From UBA6163 sp041753075 (lineage in GTDB: Bacteria; Planctomycetota; Planctomycetia; Pirellulales; Pirellulaceae), in assembly GCA_041753075.1 (NCBI GenBank), contig JBGSVE010000086.1, positions 4,362 through 68,361 of the forward strand: DNA of 64,000 nt, read 5' to 3'. Below are positions 18,566-27,114 of the stretch, piece by piece. Position 1 is the stretch's first letter, and the number at the start of each line of letters is the position of its first letter. The position numbers and the translations under genes were made by a program. The notes below the pieces were generated by a model. That model was not told the origin of the DNA. It made no database searches and saw only the letters and a program-made list of their open reading frames with translations.

Positions 18566-19565
18566 CAATACAACGATTGACGAACCGCGCGACATCGCGC
18601 CAGCGCGAGCTCTGCATCGCTGGGCCGTGCTGATCGTGTGTCTGGTCTGGCCACTGATTTGGATCGGCGGTTTGGTGACGACATACGATGCCGGGATGGC
18701 GGTTCCCGATTGGCCGGGGACTTATGGCAAGAACTTGTTTCTTTATCCCTACCAGACATGGTTGTTGGGGCCGTTTGATTTGTTCATCGAACATGGCCAT
18801 CGGTTGCTTGCTGCGATCGTGGGTTTCTTGGCAATCATCGCGTTTGCAGTGGCGGTAATGACCGAGCCAAGGAAGTGGGTAAAGTATCTCAGCCTTGGTT
18901 TGTTGCTGGCGGTAATTTGCCAAGGAGCGCTCGGTGGGGCGCGAGTGGTGTTAAGCGACCGGACATTGGCGATGGCGCACGGTTGCACGGGGCCGTTGTT
19001 CTTTGTGATTTGCGTTGCGCTCGCGGTCGTGACCAGCCGTTGGTGGTGGAACCAGGCCGCGGCACAATCGCGCGGTGCGACTGTCGCACCGACCAAGACG
19101 CAATTGCGTTTGACAACGACCATTGTGGTGTTGTCGTTTTGCCAATTGTTGCTCGGGGCCCAGCTTCGTCATGTGTTGCCGACCGCATCGCCCAGTGGTT
19201 TTACGCATTTGGTTTACTCGCACATCGCCGGTGCCTTCGGTTTGTGGGGTTTGACGTTCGCGCTGGCACTTCATCAAGTGAGACGAAAAGCGGGGTGCGG
19301 CGATTTGACCCTGTTACGGCCTGGGTATCTACTGGTAGGATTCGTCGGCATTCAGATCGGGCTTGGCTTGGCGACCTGGGTGGCAAATTATGGTTGGCCT
19401 TATTTTGCCCAATTCGGGCCGTTTTCCGCAGGCTATTTGGTGAAAAGCAAAGCGTTTGTGGAAGCGATCGTGACCACGGCGCATGTGGCCACCGGTTCGT
19501 TGATTTTGGCCGTGTCAGTAACGTTGTGGTTGCGGTTAATGAAGCAAAGGTTGCAGGTGTCATGA
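18558..19565 (+). CDS. ctaA: Haem A synthase (CtaA/COX15)
   Basis: 335 residues with about eight transmembrane segments. It oxidises haem O to haem A for aa3-type oxidases, in the inner membrane. Visible features are the N-terminal WIGGLVTTYDAGMAVPDWPGTYG loop, the EHGHRLLA helix with haem-ligand His, MAHGCTGPL, and the second-half H-L-V-Y-S-H-I-A-G and TTAHVATGSL histidines. The ATG at 18558 overlaps the preceding small gene by 8 nt, and its stop overlaps the ctaB start (ATGA at 19562). It is therefore part of a tight operon. Confidence 0.93.
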   Translation: MSSNTTIDEPRDIAPARALHRWAVLIVCLVWPLIWIGGLVTTYDAGMAVPDWPGTYGKNLFLYPYQTWLLGPFDLFIEHGHRLLAAIVGFLAIIAFAVAVMTEPRKWVKYLSLGLLLAVICQGALGGARVVLSDRTLAMAHGCTGPLFFVICVALAVVTSRWWWNQAAAQSRGATVAPTKTQLRLTTTIVVLSFCQLLLGAQLRHVLPTASPSGFTHLVYSHIAGAFGLWGLTFALALHQVRRKAGCGDLTLLRPGYLLVGFVGIQIGLGLATWVANYGWPYFAQFGPFSAGYLVKSKAFVEAIVTTAHVATGSLILAVSVTLWLRLMKQRLQVS

Positions 19566-20611
19566 GTCTTGACGTGGTCGTCGAATCGGTACCCGCCAAA
19601 CGAGCCATTGTTGGCGCGGCTTGTCATGCTTGTGCGTTGCCCAGTGTGGTGTCGCCGGGAGCGATGGCCGTGACAAAATCAATTGCCAATGACAGCGACA
19701 ATCGAACTGCCGAACCGACGATTTGGCGTGATTATTTTGAGCTGACCAAGCCACGCATTGTGACGATGATTTTGGTTACCACGGTTGTCGCCGGAGTCGT
19801 CGCGGCCGGTGGCGCAATCGCTCCCCTGTTATTGTTCAACCTTGTCGTCGGCGTCGCCTTGGTCGCAGGTAGCGCCGGGGCAATGAATCAAGTTTGGGAA
19901 CGCGAGATCGATAGCCGCATGGAACGAACTCGCCGTCGTCCGGTGACTGCGGGCCGCGTGTCGCCGGCTGCCGCCGCTGGCTTTTCGATTGCACTCGGAG
20001 TCATGGGAACTGCGTACTTGTGTTTTTTCGTCGGCGCGGTGCCGGCTCTCGTTGCGGTGGCAACTTGGTTAACGTACGTGCCGTTTTATACGGCGCTGAA
20101 AACGCGATCAGCTTGGAACACAACCGTCGGTGCCGTTTCCGGTGCGTTGCCGATTCTGATTGGCTACACGGCTGCGGGTGGTTCGCTCGGTGAACTGCGC
20201 GGTTGGTTGCTTGTCGGCGTGATGGTCGCTTGGCAATATCCACACTTCATGGCGATCGCCTGGTTATATCGTCGCCAATATGCCGAGGCGGGTTTTCAAA
20301 TGACAACGACGGTCGAACCGACGGGTCGCAGCGCCGGTTGGCAAAGCGTACTCGGGATGGTGGTGTTAGTCAGTTGCCTGGTCTCCTTGGCGATGACCAC
20401 GTCAATCGACGCGTCGGCAGCTTGGCGAGTGACGTTTGCGACGGTTTGCTGGGCTTCGAGCATGTTGTTGGTCAGTTATCCGATGACGCGCGCGGCGTGG
20501 CAGTTCGCTCGCCAACGCGACGACTTTACCGCGCGGAAGCTATTGCGTGCTTCGTTGCTTCAATTACCCGCGTCGTTAACGCTGGTCACCGCAGCCGCCG
20601 TGATCGGTTAA
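19562..20611 (+). CDS. ctaB: Protohaem IX farnesyltransferase (haem O synthase)
   Basis: 349 residues with about nine membrane segments. It is a UbiA-family prenyltransferase that adds the farnesyl group to haem B, giving the substrate of CtaA. The TKPRIVTMILVTT start and the NQVWEREIDSRMERTRRRP motif correspond to the Asp-rich N-x3-(D/E)-x2-D-x-x-M-x-RT site. YTAGGS-type and AWQYPHFMAIAWLYR-type segments are present. The polar N-terminal ~55 residues are longer than usual; an internal ATG (MAVTKS) at 19664 is a possible later start. The 1-nt stop/start overlap with the ABC ATPase suggests coupling. Confidence 0.93.
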   Translation: MSLDVVVESVPAKRAIVGAACHACALPSVVSPGAMAVTKSIANDSDNRTAEPTIWRDYFELTKPRIVTMILVTTVVAGVVAAGGAIAPLLLFNLVVGVALVAGSAGAMNQVWEREIDSRMERTRRRPVTAGRVSPAAAAGFSIALGVMGTAYLCFFVGAVPALVAVATWLTYVPFYTALKTRSAWNTTVGAVSGALPILIGYTAAGGSLGELRGWLLVGVMVAWQYPHFMAIAWLYRRQYAEAGFQMTTTVEPTGRSAGWQSVLGMVVLVSCLVSLAMTTSIDASAAWRVTFATVCWASSMLLVSYPMTRAAWQFARQRDDFTARKLLRASLLQLPASLTLVTAAAVIG

Positions 20612-21558
20612 TGATCTTGAACGACTTAATCTCTTCCACGTCTTCAACGGATCGCATCGTTTGCACGGGTGTGCATCATCGCTACGGTGATCGCGAAGCA
20701 TTGCAAGGTGTTCACCTCAGCGTCGTCGCCGGTGAAATCTTCGCGTTGCTTGGCCCCAACGGCAGCGGCAAGACGACGCTGTTTCGTTTGATCAGCACGC
20801 TTGTTCCGGTCCAGCGTGGCAGTGTCGTCGTTGCCGGAATCAATGCCCAAAGCGACCCGCTGGGGGTTCGCGGTCGTATCGGCATCGTGTTTCAATCGCC
20901 CAGCCTCGACAAGAAATTGACCGTCGATGAAAACATCGCTTGCCAAGCTGCGCTGTATGGACTTCGCGGTGCAGCGATGCGGCGACGGCGCGACGAAGTG
21001 CTCGAGCTCATGAAGTTGACCGATCGGCGCGGCGACTTTTGCGAAAAGCTGTCCGGTGGACTGAAGCGGCGAGTCGAATTGGCCAAGGGGCTGTTGCATC
21101 AACCGCCGGTGATGCTGCTGGACGAACCGAGCACGGGGCTTGATCCGGCGTCACGTTTGGATCTTTGGCAATCGCTGCAATCGATGGCCTCGGCCGGTGT
21201 GGCCGTGTTGTTGACGACGCATTTGCTCGAAGAAGCCGACAAGGCCGATCGGATTGCGATTTTGGCCGAGGGCAAGCTGATCGCCAGCGGATCGCCTGCC
21301 CAATTGCGAGCTTCGATGGGCGACGGTTTGGTGACCATCGTAGGCAGCGACTCAGGCGAGATCGAGCGGATCGTGCGAGACGAATTGGGATTGGTTGCTC
21401 AAAAAGTGCAGCAGCAAGTGCGAATACAAAGTCCTAATGCGGCGGCTTTAGTGCCGATGTTGGCCGACCGGTTTGGCGACCAGGTCCAATCGATTACGAT
21501 AGGACGTCCGGGACTGGAAGATGTGTTCATCGAAAAAACCGGCCATCGGTTTTTGTAA
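20611..21558 (+). CDS. ABC transporter ATP-binding protein (export-type, DrrA/NodI-like)
   Basis: 315 residues. Walker A is GPNGSGKTT, Q-loop is FQSPSLDKKLTVDEN, signature is KLSGGLKRRVELAK (LSGG), Walker B is VMLLDEPSTGLDP, and the H-loop is LLTTHLLEEAD. The C-terminal ~80 residues form a regulatory tail typical of the DrrA type. The ATG shares one base with the TAA of ctaB. The permease gene follows 31 nt later. Position in the ctaAB operon suggests a role in haem, copper or oxidase biogenesis, but the substrate is not known. Confidence 0.92.
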   Translation: MILNDLISSTSSTDRIVCTGVHHRYGDREALQGVHLSVVAGEIFALLGPNGSGKTTLFRLISTLVPVQRGSVVVAGINAQSDPLGVRGRIGIVFQSPSLDKKLTVDENIACQAALYGLRGAAMRRRRDEVLELMKLTDRRGDFCEKLSGGLKRRVELAKGLLHQPPVMLLDEPSTGLDPASRLDLWQSLQSMASAGVAVLLTTHLLEEADKADRIAILAEGKLIASGSPAQLRASMGDGLVTIVGSDSGEIERIVRDELGLVAQKVQQQVRIQSPNAAALVPMLADRFGDQVQSITIGRPGLEDVFIEKTGHRFL

Positions 21559-21589
21559 GTTCCACGCATCCCTAAGTTGCTCGCCTGTC

Positions 21590-22501
21590 ATGTCGCTGCT
21601 CACGACACCTTCATCGCTGCCCGCTACCGCAAGTCCGGCTACCGTCGCGCCCAATGACGCATCGGTTCGCCGCGATTCACTCGCTCTATCACCGGCCGGT
21701 TTCGCCGCTGCGTGGATGTTGGCCAAACGCGAATGGGTGCGTTTTTTTCGCCAACGCAATCGAGTCATCTCCGCAGTCGTCCAACCATTGTTGTTTTGGT
21801 TGCTGTTCGGCACTGGCTTGCGAGGCTCATTCGTCGGTGCGGGCGAGCAAAATTTTCTGGAATACTTTCTACCGGGCACAATTGCGTTGATTGTCTTGTT
21901 CACCGCGATCTTTTCAACGATCTCGGTGATCGAAGATCGACGCGAAGGGTTCATGCAATCGGTCTTGGTCGCACCGGTCGGTCGTTGGCCGGTGCTGGTT
22001 GGCAAGGTACTCGGCGGTGCCGCGATCGCTTGGGTCCAGGCAATGATTTTTCTCGGCTTGGTCTACCTGTTCGGCGCCGCACCGCTGACCTCATCCGTGT
22101 TTGGGGTAATGTTGCTGTTGGCATTGATGGGCGTGGCAATGTGTTCACTCGGCATGATCGTCGCCTGGCCGATGGACAGCACCCAGGGGTTCCACGCGAT
22201 CATGATGTTGGGCTTGATGCCGATGTGGTTACTCAGTGGTTCGTTCTTTCCAATTCCGCCATTGGGTGAGGGATCATCGTGGGGCCAAATGGTTTTGGGC
22301 GCGATCATGCGTGCCAATCCGCTGAGCTATTGCATGGTGCAATTGCGGCGATTGCTTTATCCGGCGATTGAATTTGGCGCGGCGGCCTTTGCACCGTCGG
22401 TCGTGGTTTGCTGGATCATCACCGTTTTGTTCGCGGCGCTAACGACATTGTTCGCTTGGCGGCTAATGCGCGGCAGCCGCCGCGCCGACCTCACCGTCTA
22501 G
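21590..22501 (+). CDS. ABC-2 type permease
   Basis: 303 residues with six hydrophobic segments after a polar ~45-residue N-terminus. It shows the ABC-2 features: AAWMLAKREWVRFFRQRNRV just before the first helix, the FTAIFSTISVIEDRREGFMQSVLVAPVGR cytoplasmic loop, and MLGLMPMWLLSGSFFPI in the second half. It pairs with the ATPase 31 nt upstream. The ATG at 21590 lies 31 nt after that stop. Confidence 0.9.
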   Translation: MSLLTTPSSLPATASPATVAPNDASVRRDSLALSPAGFAAAWMLAKREWVRFFRQRNRVISAVVQPLLFWLLFGTGLRGSFVGAGEQNFLEYFLPGTIALIVLFTAIFSTISVIEDRREGFMQSVLVAPVGRWPVLVGKVLGGAAIAWVQAMIFLGLVYLFGAAPLTSSVFGVMLLLALMGVAMCSLGMIVAWPMDSTQGFHAIMMLGLMPMWLLSGSFFPIPPLGEGSSWGQMVLGAIMRANPLSYCMVQLRRLLYPAIEFGAAAFAPSVVVCWIITVLFAALTTLFAWRLMRGSRRADLTV

Positions 22502-22507
22502 TAATGG

Positions 22508-22568
22508 TGGAACGGTTGTCCCAACCGTTTGGGAACGCACAAACGGTTGGGGACAACCGTTCTACAAT
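22508..22568. repeat. Palindromic repeat, family A (copy 2, complete)
   Basis: Left arm 22511-22531 and right arm 22540-22561 are near-perfect inverted repeats (one extra G in the right arm). Each arm is itself a palindrome: AACGGTTG-TCC-CAACCGTT on the left and the matching form on the right. The loop is GGGAACGCA. It lies just after the stop of the ABC permease and is followed by TCTACAAT, shared with copy 1. It can fold as one long hairpin or as two adjacent hairpins. Confidence 0.9.
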
Positions 22569-22685
22569 CGTTAAGGATGTCGTGATGGGAATTCTCCGCG
22601 CTGGGTTGAGTTGGCAATCGATAAATCTTGCTGTTTTTGCCGACCAGGCACACTCCACCGTGTAGTTTTTTCGGGGAGTGCGCCG

Positions 22686-23927
22686 GTGAGCATCATGAAG
22701 ATCATTTACTTTCACCAGCACTTCACGACGCCTGCGGGTTCGGCAGGAATCCGCTCGTACGAAATGGCCCGGCACTTAATCGCCGCTGGACACAGCGTCA
22801 CGATGGTTTGTGGCTCGAGCGATGCAGCGAAAACAGGTTTGTCGGGCGAATTTGTGTCGTCACGGCGCGAGGGAATCGTCGACGGCATCCGCGTCATCGA
22901 GTTGGAGTTGCCGTATTCAAACCACGATGGATTCAAACGCCGCTCGTGGACGTTTCTGAAGTTCGCGATGCGCAGTGTTTGGGTCGCGCTACGTGAAGAT
23001 TACGATCTGGTGTTCGCCACTTCGACGCCGCTGACTGCGTCGATTCCTGGCATTGCGGCGCGATGGTTGCGCGGCAAACGGTTTGTGTTCGAGGTTCGTG
23101 ACCTGTGGCCCGAGGTCCCCCGCGCCATGGGAGTGATTACCAATCCGCTGGTACTGGCGGCGATGTCGGTGCTCGAATGGGTCAGCTACCGATCGGCCCG
23201 GCACTGCATCGGTTTATCGCCGGGGATGGTCGCAGGCATTGCCAAGCATATCGGCGATGAAAAAGTCACGCTGGTTCCCAACGGCTGCGACTTGGAATTG
23301 TTTGACCCGAGGTCACCCGGTCGTTGGCGTCCGGTGGAAATCGAAGGTGCCGATTTCGTAGCGGTGTTCCCGGGCACTCACGGTATAGCGAACGGACTTG
23401 ATGCGGTATTGGACGCAGCGGTGGAATTGAAAAAACAAGGTCGCGGCGACATCAAGTTGCTGTTGATCGGTGAGGGCAAACTCAAACCAAAACTGGTCCA
23501 GCGGGTTCGCCACGAGCAACTTGACAATGTGATCATGTGCGACGCGGTCAGCAAATACCAAATCGCCGACTTGTTGCGATTCTCAAACGTTGGCCTCCAA
23601 ATCTTTGCCAACGTTTCGGCTTTCTATTATGGCAGTTCGCCGAACAAATTTTTCGACTACATTGCCGCCGGACTGCCGGTGCTGAACAATTATCCGGGCT
23701 GGGTCGCCGATTTGATTACGGAACATGATTGCGGCATTGCGGTGCCGCCGGACGATCCGCAAGCGTTTGCACGGGCGTTGATTGCAATGGCCGATGATCC
23801 ACAACGCTGTGACGAAATGGGACGGGCGGCGCGGGCGCTGGCCGAGGCGCAGTTCAGCCGCTGCATGCTGGGTGAAAAGTTTCGTAGCGTGTTGGAGAAC
23901 GCCGCACCACCGATAGTGAAGAGTTGA
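22686..23927 (+). CDS. GT4-family glycosyltransferase (WbuB-like)
   Basis: 413 residues from a GTG at 22686, chosen because GGGGAG lies about 8 nt upstream; an ATG three codons later is the alternative. The GT-B layout is visible: N-terminal HQHFTTPAGSAGIRSYEMARHL donor/acceptor loop, FEVRDLWPEVPRAMG, and a C-terminal nucleotide-sugar site with GEGKLKPKL, SSPNKFFDYIAAGLPVL and a final region IAVPPDDPQAFA. It probably transfers a sugar to a lipid-linked glycan on the inner face of the membrane. It overlaps the next gene by 4 nt, making a three-gene cassette with a sugar transferase and a DegT aminotransferase. Confidence 0.85.
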   Translation: MSIMKIIYFHQHFTTPAGSAGIRSYEMARHLIAAGHSVTMVCGSSDAAKTGLSGEFVSSRREGIVDGIRVIELELPYSNHDGFKRRSWTFLKFAMRSVWVALREDYDLVFATSTPLTASIPGIAARWLRGKRFVFEVRDLWPEVPRAMGVITNPLVLAAMSVLEWVSYRSARHCIGLSPGMVAGIAKHIGDEKVTLVPNGCDLELFDPRSPGRWRPVEIEGADFVAVFPGTHGIANGLDAVLDAAVELKKQGRGDIKLLLIGEGKLKPKLVQRVRHEQLDNVIMCDAVSKYQIADLLRFSNVGLQIFANVSAFYYGSSPNKFFDYIAAGLPVLNNYPGWVADLITEHDCGIAVPPDDPQAFARALIAMADDPQRCDEMGRAARALAEAQFSRCMLGEKFRSVLENAAPPIVKS

Positions 23928-24529
23928 TCGTGGCGAAACGTGTGTTTGATTTTGTTATCGCGGGAACCGCACTGGTGATTTTGTCGCCGGTGCTGGTCGT
24001 GATTGCGATCTTGGTGCGTTGCAAATTAGGTTGCCCGATATTTTTTGTCCAGGACCGCGATGGTCTCGCCGGCAAGCGATTTCGCATCATCAAATTTCGC
24101 ACGATGAAGTCGTCGGTTGATGCCGCCGGACGGCCACTTCCCGATGGTGATCGAATGACTCGCTTGGGCGCATGGTTGCGATCATCAAGTCTTGATGAAT
24201 TGCCCGAGCTTTGGAACATTGTCGTTGGCGAAATGAGTTTGGTTGGCCCGCGACCGTTGTTGCCTGCCTACTTCGACCGTTACAACGAACATCAACGACG
24301 ACGCTTGGAAGTCAAACCGGGATTGACTGGCTGGGCACAGGTCAACGGACGCAACTCACTTAACTGGGAAGAACGATTCGACTTGGACGTTTGGTACGTC
24401 GATCATCAAAGTCTTTCTTTGGACTTCGTGATCTTGTTTCGCACCGTCGGTACCGTGGTGTCACGCTCCGGAGTCAGTGCGGATAAACATGCCACGATGC
24501 CCGAGTTTTTTGGCAAGCAGGAACCATGA
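23924..24529 (+). CDS. Initiating sugar transferase (PglC/WcaJ type)
   Basis: 201 residues, the short PglC-like form. One N-terminal membrane segment (FDFVIAGTALVILSPVLVVIAILV) is followed by the monotopic catalytic domain: QDRDGLAGKRFRIIKFRTM, SSLDELPELWNIVVGEMSLVGPRP and KPGLTGWAQVNGRN. It puts a phospho-sugar onto undecaprenyl phosphate to start glycan synthesis. The start is TTG at 23924 or GTG at 23930. It is overlapped on both sides by its neighbours. Confidence 0.92.
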   Translation: MIVAKRVFDFVIAGTALVILSPVLVVIAILVRCKLGCPIFFVQDRDGLAGKRFRIIKFRTMKSSVDAAGRPLPDGDRMTRLGAWLRSSSLDELPELWNIVVGEMSLVGPRPLLPAYFDRYNEHQRRRLEVKPGLTGWAQVNGRNSLNWEERFDLDVWYVDHQSLSLDFVILFRTVGTVVSRSGVSADKHATMPEFFGKQEP

Positions 24530-25671
24530 CTAGAATGTCAGATAATCGCGTTTATTTATCACCGCCGCACATGGGGCCGACCGAATTGTCGCGTTTGGTC
24601 GATGCGTTCCAGAGTAATTGGATTGCACCGTTGGGGCCACACGTTGATGGTTTCGAACGAGAGTTCGCCGCCAAGATCGGTAGCCGTCATGCTGTCGCGC
24701 TTTCCTGTGGCACCGCCGCGCTACATCTAGCGCTGCGAATTATCGGCGTGCGCGGCGGCGACGAAGTGCTGACGTCGTCGATGACTTTTGTCGCGACCGC
24801 CAACGCGATTTGTTACCAAGGTGCCAAGCCAGTGTTCATTGACAGCGATGAAGCAACTTGGAACATGGATCCGCAGTTGTTGGCTGAAGAACTAAGGCGC
24901 TGCGCCGCGACCAATCGATTGCCGCGCGCCGTGTTGATCGTTGATGTAAACGGCCAATGCGCCAACTACCGCGAACTAAAACCGATTTGCGATCGATACG
25001 AAGTGCCGTTAATCGAAGATGCCGCCGAAACGCTTGGTGCAACGCTTGATTCGCTGCCGGCGGGTCGCTTTGGCGCGATCGGTTGCTTCTCGTTCAATGG
25101 CAACAAAATCATCACGACCAGCGGCGGTGGCATGTTGGTCACTGACAACGAAGCTTGGGCACGCGAGGCCCGCTACTTGGCAACTCAGGCCCGCCAACCC
25201 GCCGCTCATTACGAGCATACCGAAGTTGGTTACAACTATCGGCTCAGCAATCTGTTGGCCGCCGTGGGTCGCGGCCAATTGGAAGTGCTGGATGATCGCG
25301 TGGCCGCGCGGCGGGCCATTTTTAATCGCTACGTCGCAGCGTTCGGCGATCTGCCGGGCATCGAATTCATGCCCCAGCCGGACGGATTCTTTTCCACGCG
25401 CTGGCTGACTTCGTTGCTGATCGATCCCGAGCTGTTCGGATGTTCGCGCGAAGATATTCGACTCGATTTGGAAGCCGCGAACATCGAATCGCGTCCGGTT
25501 TGGAAGCCGATGCACATGCAACCGGTGTTTGCCAATTGTCGCGCGATTACAACCGGCGTGTCGGAACGGTTGTTCCGCGACGGATTGTGTTTGCCCAGCG
25601 GATCTTCGCTGTCACAGACGGACCAGGAGCGAGTGATCAAGATCATGACGACCTGTGGCTGCCCATTTTGA
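24526..25671 (+). CDS. DegT/DnrJ/EryC1 sugar aminotransferase (PglE-like)
   Basis: 381 residues. PLP-dependent transfer of an amino group to a 4-keto or 3-keto sugar nucleotide. Features are SCGTAALHLALR, TFVATANAICYQGA, EDAAETLGAT with the cofactor-binding Asp, and SFNGNKIITTSGGG with the catalytic Lys. The C-terminal RYLATQARQPAAHYEHTEVGYNYRLSNLLAA is typical. It overlaps the sugar transferase by 4 nt. With a PglC-like transferase beside it, the product may be a diamino sugar such as bacillosamine, although no PglD or PglF homologue is in the window. Confidence 0.9.
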   Translation: MTRMSDNRVYLSPPHMGPTELSRLVDAFQSNWIAPLGPHVDGFEREFAAKIGSRHAVALSCGTAALHLALRIIGVRGGDEVLTSSMTFVATANAICYQGAKPVFIDSDEATWNMDPQLLAEELRRCAATNRLPRAVLIVDVNGQCANYRELKPICDRYEVPLIEDAAETLGATLDSLPAGRFGAIGCFSFNGNKIITTSGGGMLVTDNEAWAREARYLATQARQPAAHYEHTEVGYNYRLSNLLAAVGRGQLEVLDDRVAARRAIFNRYVAAFGDLPGIEFMPQPDGFFSTRWLTSLLIDPELFGCSREDIRLDLEAANIESRPVWKPMHMQPVFANCRAITTGVSERLFRDGLCLPSGSSLSQTDQERVIKIMTTCGCPF

Positions 25672-25777
25672 CGCAACTTTGACGATTGTTCCGATTTTGC
25701 GAATTGGTTCAAGTTTGACGCGCCGCAGTTCGATATTCCTTGAAGAACGGAATCCGACCATTCAAGGATAAAGCCCT

Positions 25778-26404
25778 ATGGCTATCAGTCGCTCTCGCCA
25801 ATTGTCCGCATTTATTTGCTCCGGCCTCATGGGATTTGCGCTGATCGCGACGGGTTGTTGCGGCCCAATGGCGTGCGGACCAATGGGTGGTTGCGGCTCA
25901 TGCAGCAACGGGCCACTAATGAACCTCGGGTGCGGCGGCGGATGTGGTGGTTGTGACGGCTGCGGCGAGACGTATGTCGATGAATGGGTCAACCATCCAC
26001 CGAGTTGCTGCGACCCGTGCGACTCTTGCGGAAACTACAACGGCCAAGATTGTAGTGCTTGCCGACCGATGTTCGATGGCTTTAAGAGCTTGTGGGGATA
26101 TCGCCGCGATTGTGGTTGCGACACGAGCGATTGTGGCTGTGAAACCAGTTGCGGTAGCGAGGCACCAGGCTGTGGTTGTGAATCCGGTGGCTGTGATGGT
26201 GGCTGTGCAACGTGCGCTGGCCATGCGTCAAACTATGACAACGCCGACATGAATACACAGTACGCAGACTCGCCGCGTTATCCGGCACCGACGATTGTCC
26301 AATCACAACCGTTGCTCAAGCCGTACCAACCGCAGCGGACCAAACAAATCTTCCGTCCCAAGGGCAACTCCGCCAACGCAACGGTGCGAGCCAGTCATTT
26401 TTGA
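25778..26404 (+). CDS. Cys-rich lipoprotein, unknown function
   Basis: 208 residues. The N-terminus (SAFICSGLMGFALIATGC) ends in a lipobox-like ATGC, so the mature protein is probably a lipoprotein starting at Cys27. About 26 Cys lie in the first 145 residues, mostly in C-G-G-C, C-D-x-C and C-G-C groups. The last ~60 residues have no Cys and are Pro/Gln-rich (PAPTIVQSQPLLKPYQPQ). No domain is recognised. It resembles in style the Cys-rich protein at the left edge but without its repeat unit. The 3' end overlaps the transposase remnant on the other strand by 10 nt. Confidence 0.75.
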   Translation: MAISRSRQLSAFICSGLMGFALIATGCCGPMACGPMGGCGSCSNGPLMNLGCGGGCGGCDGCGETYVDEWVNHPPSCCDPCDSCGNYNGQDCSACRPMFDGFKSLWGYRRDCGCDTSDCGCETSCGSEAPGCGCESGGCDGGCATCAGHASNYDNADMNTQYADSPRYPAPTIVQSQPLLKPYQPQRTKQIFRPKGNSANATVRASHF

Positions 26405-26661
26405 TCGGTCGCGATTGCGTCGTCCAGATTGTTAAGGCGATCAAAGCACTCTTCGCTGCGATGTTCGGCCGTCGCTGCGCGAGCGAACTGTGACGCCGAG
26501 GTGTCGTAAAAGGCATCGCTGAGATAGTAGTCTTGCTTCACGATCGCTTCGTCTCGATCCTCGTAACGAATGACAACGCAAGTCTCTTCAGCAGCACCGC
26601 CCGCACGCCGTTTGCATGTTTCAACTCGCCCCTTAAGGCCGTACCGCTCACCAAGCCAACC
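26395..26661 (-). pseudogene. Remnant of an IS701-type (DDE superfamily) transposase, C-terminal part
   Basis: On the minus strand an 89-codon frame between a TAG at 26662 and a TGA at 26395 has no start codon. It reads through VETCKRR, ETCVVIRYEDRDEAIVKQDYYLSDA and FARAATAEHRSEECFDR. The A-E-H-R-x-E-E-C segment preceded by a Y-Y-L-S strand is the pattern of the C-terminal DDE_5/IS701 transposase region (usually KAEHRIEECxxRAKxExGLADYxVR). It stops before the usual end of the family, and the N-terminal part is missing because cdd begins upstream. I judged family membership from memory of the motif. Confidence 0.6.
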
Positions 26662-26685
26662 CTAGCTTTTAATCTTGTTGAAGCA

Positions 26686-27114
26686 CTAGCCCGGCAATGA
26701 CGAGTTATCAAAAGCATTGGGCAACAATTCAGACAAGCGGTATTGCTTGACGTTTCGTGTGTTTGCATCCACACACAAGACGATCAGATCTTGGCCGAAT
26801 TCGGATAAGAATTGGCGACAAACACCGCACGGTGTCACGCCGCCGGGGCTGGACACGGCGATCGCTCGCCATTTCATTTTTGCACCTGCCACGGCGCTTC
26901 CTACCGCTACACGCTCGGCACAAATCGTTGCCGAATAACTCGCGTTTTCAATGTTACAACCGACGATGATTTCGCCATCTTCGCACAATAGCGCCGCACC
27001 AACATGAAACCGGCTGTACGGTGCGTACGCGAAGGTCCGAACCTGCAAAGCGTGGTCAATCAGTCGCGCTGCGGTCACAGCGTCGAGTTCAGCGTACGAG
27101 TGGGTCATGTGCAA
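26686..27114 (-). CDS. cdd: Cytidine deaminase
   Basis: 142 residues, the small homotetrameric type. It deaminates cytidine and deoxycytidine for pyrimidine salvage. The active site is ATICAERVAVGSAV (Cys and catalytic Glu) and TPCGVCRQFLSEFG (two Cys zinc ligands). The substrate region FAYAPYSRFHVGAAL is near the start. It overlaps the upstream deoA gene by 10 nt, and the two form a salvage operon on the minus strand. The ATG at 27114 or the one two codons later may be used. Confidence 0.95.
   Translation of the reverse strand: MHMTHSYAELDAVTAARLIDHALQVRTFAYAPYSRFHVGAALLCEDGEIIVGCNIENASYSATICAERVAVGSAVAGAKMKWRAIAVSSPGGVTPCGVCRQFLSEFGQDLIVLCVDANTRNVKQYRLSELLPNAFDNSSLPG

Noticed and set aside
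18875..19561. N-terminal extension of the ctaB frame upstream of 19562
   Set aside because: The frame is open but it overlaps the complete ctaA gene in another frame. The ATGA overlap at 19562 gives the natural start.
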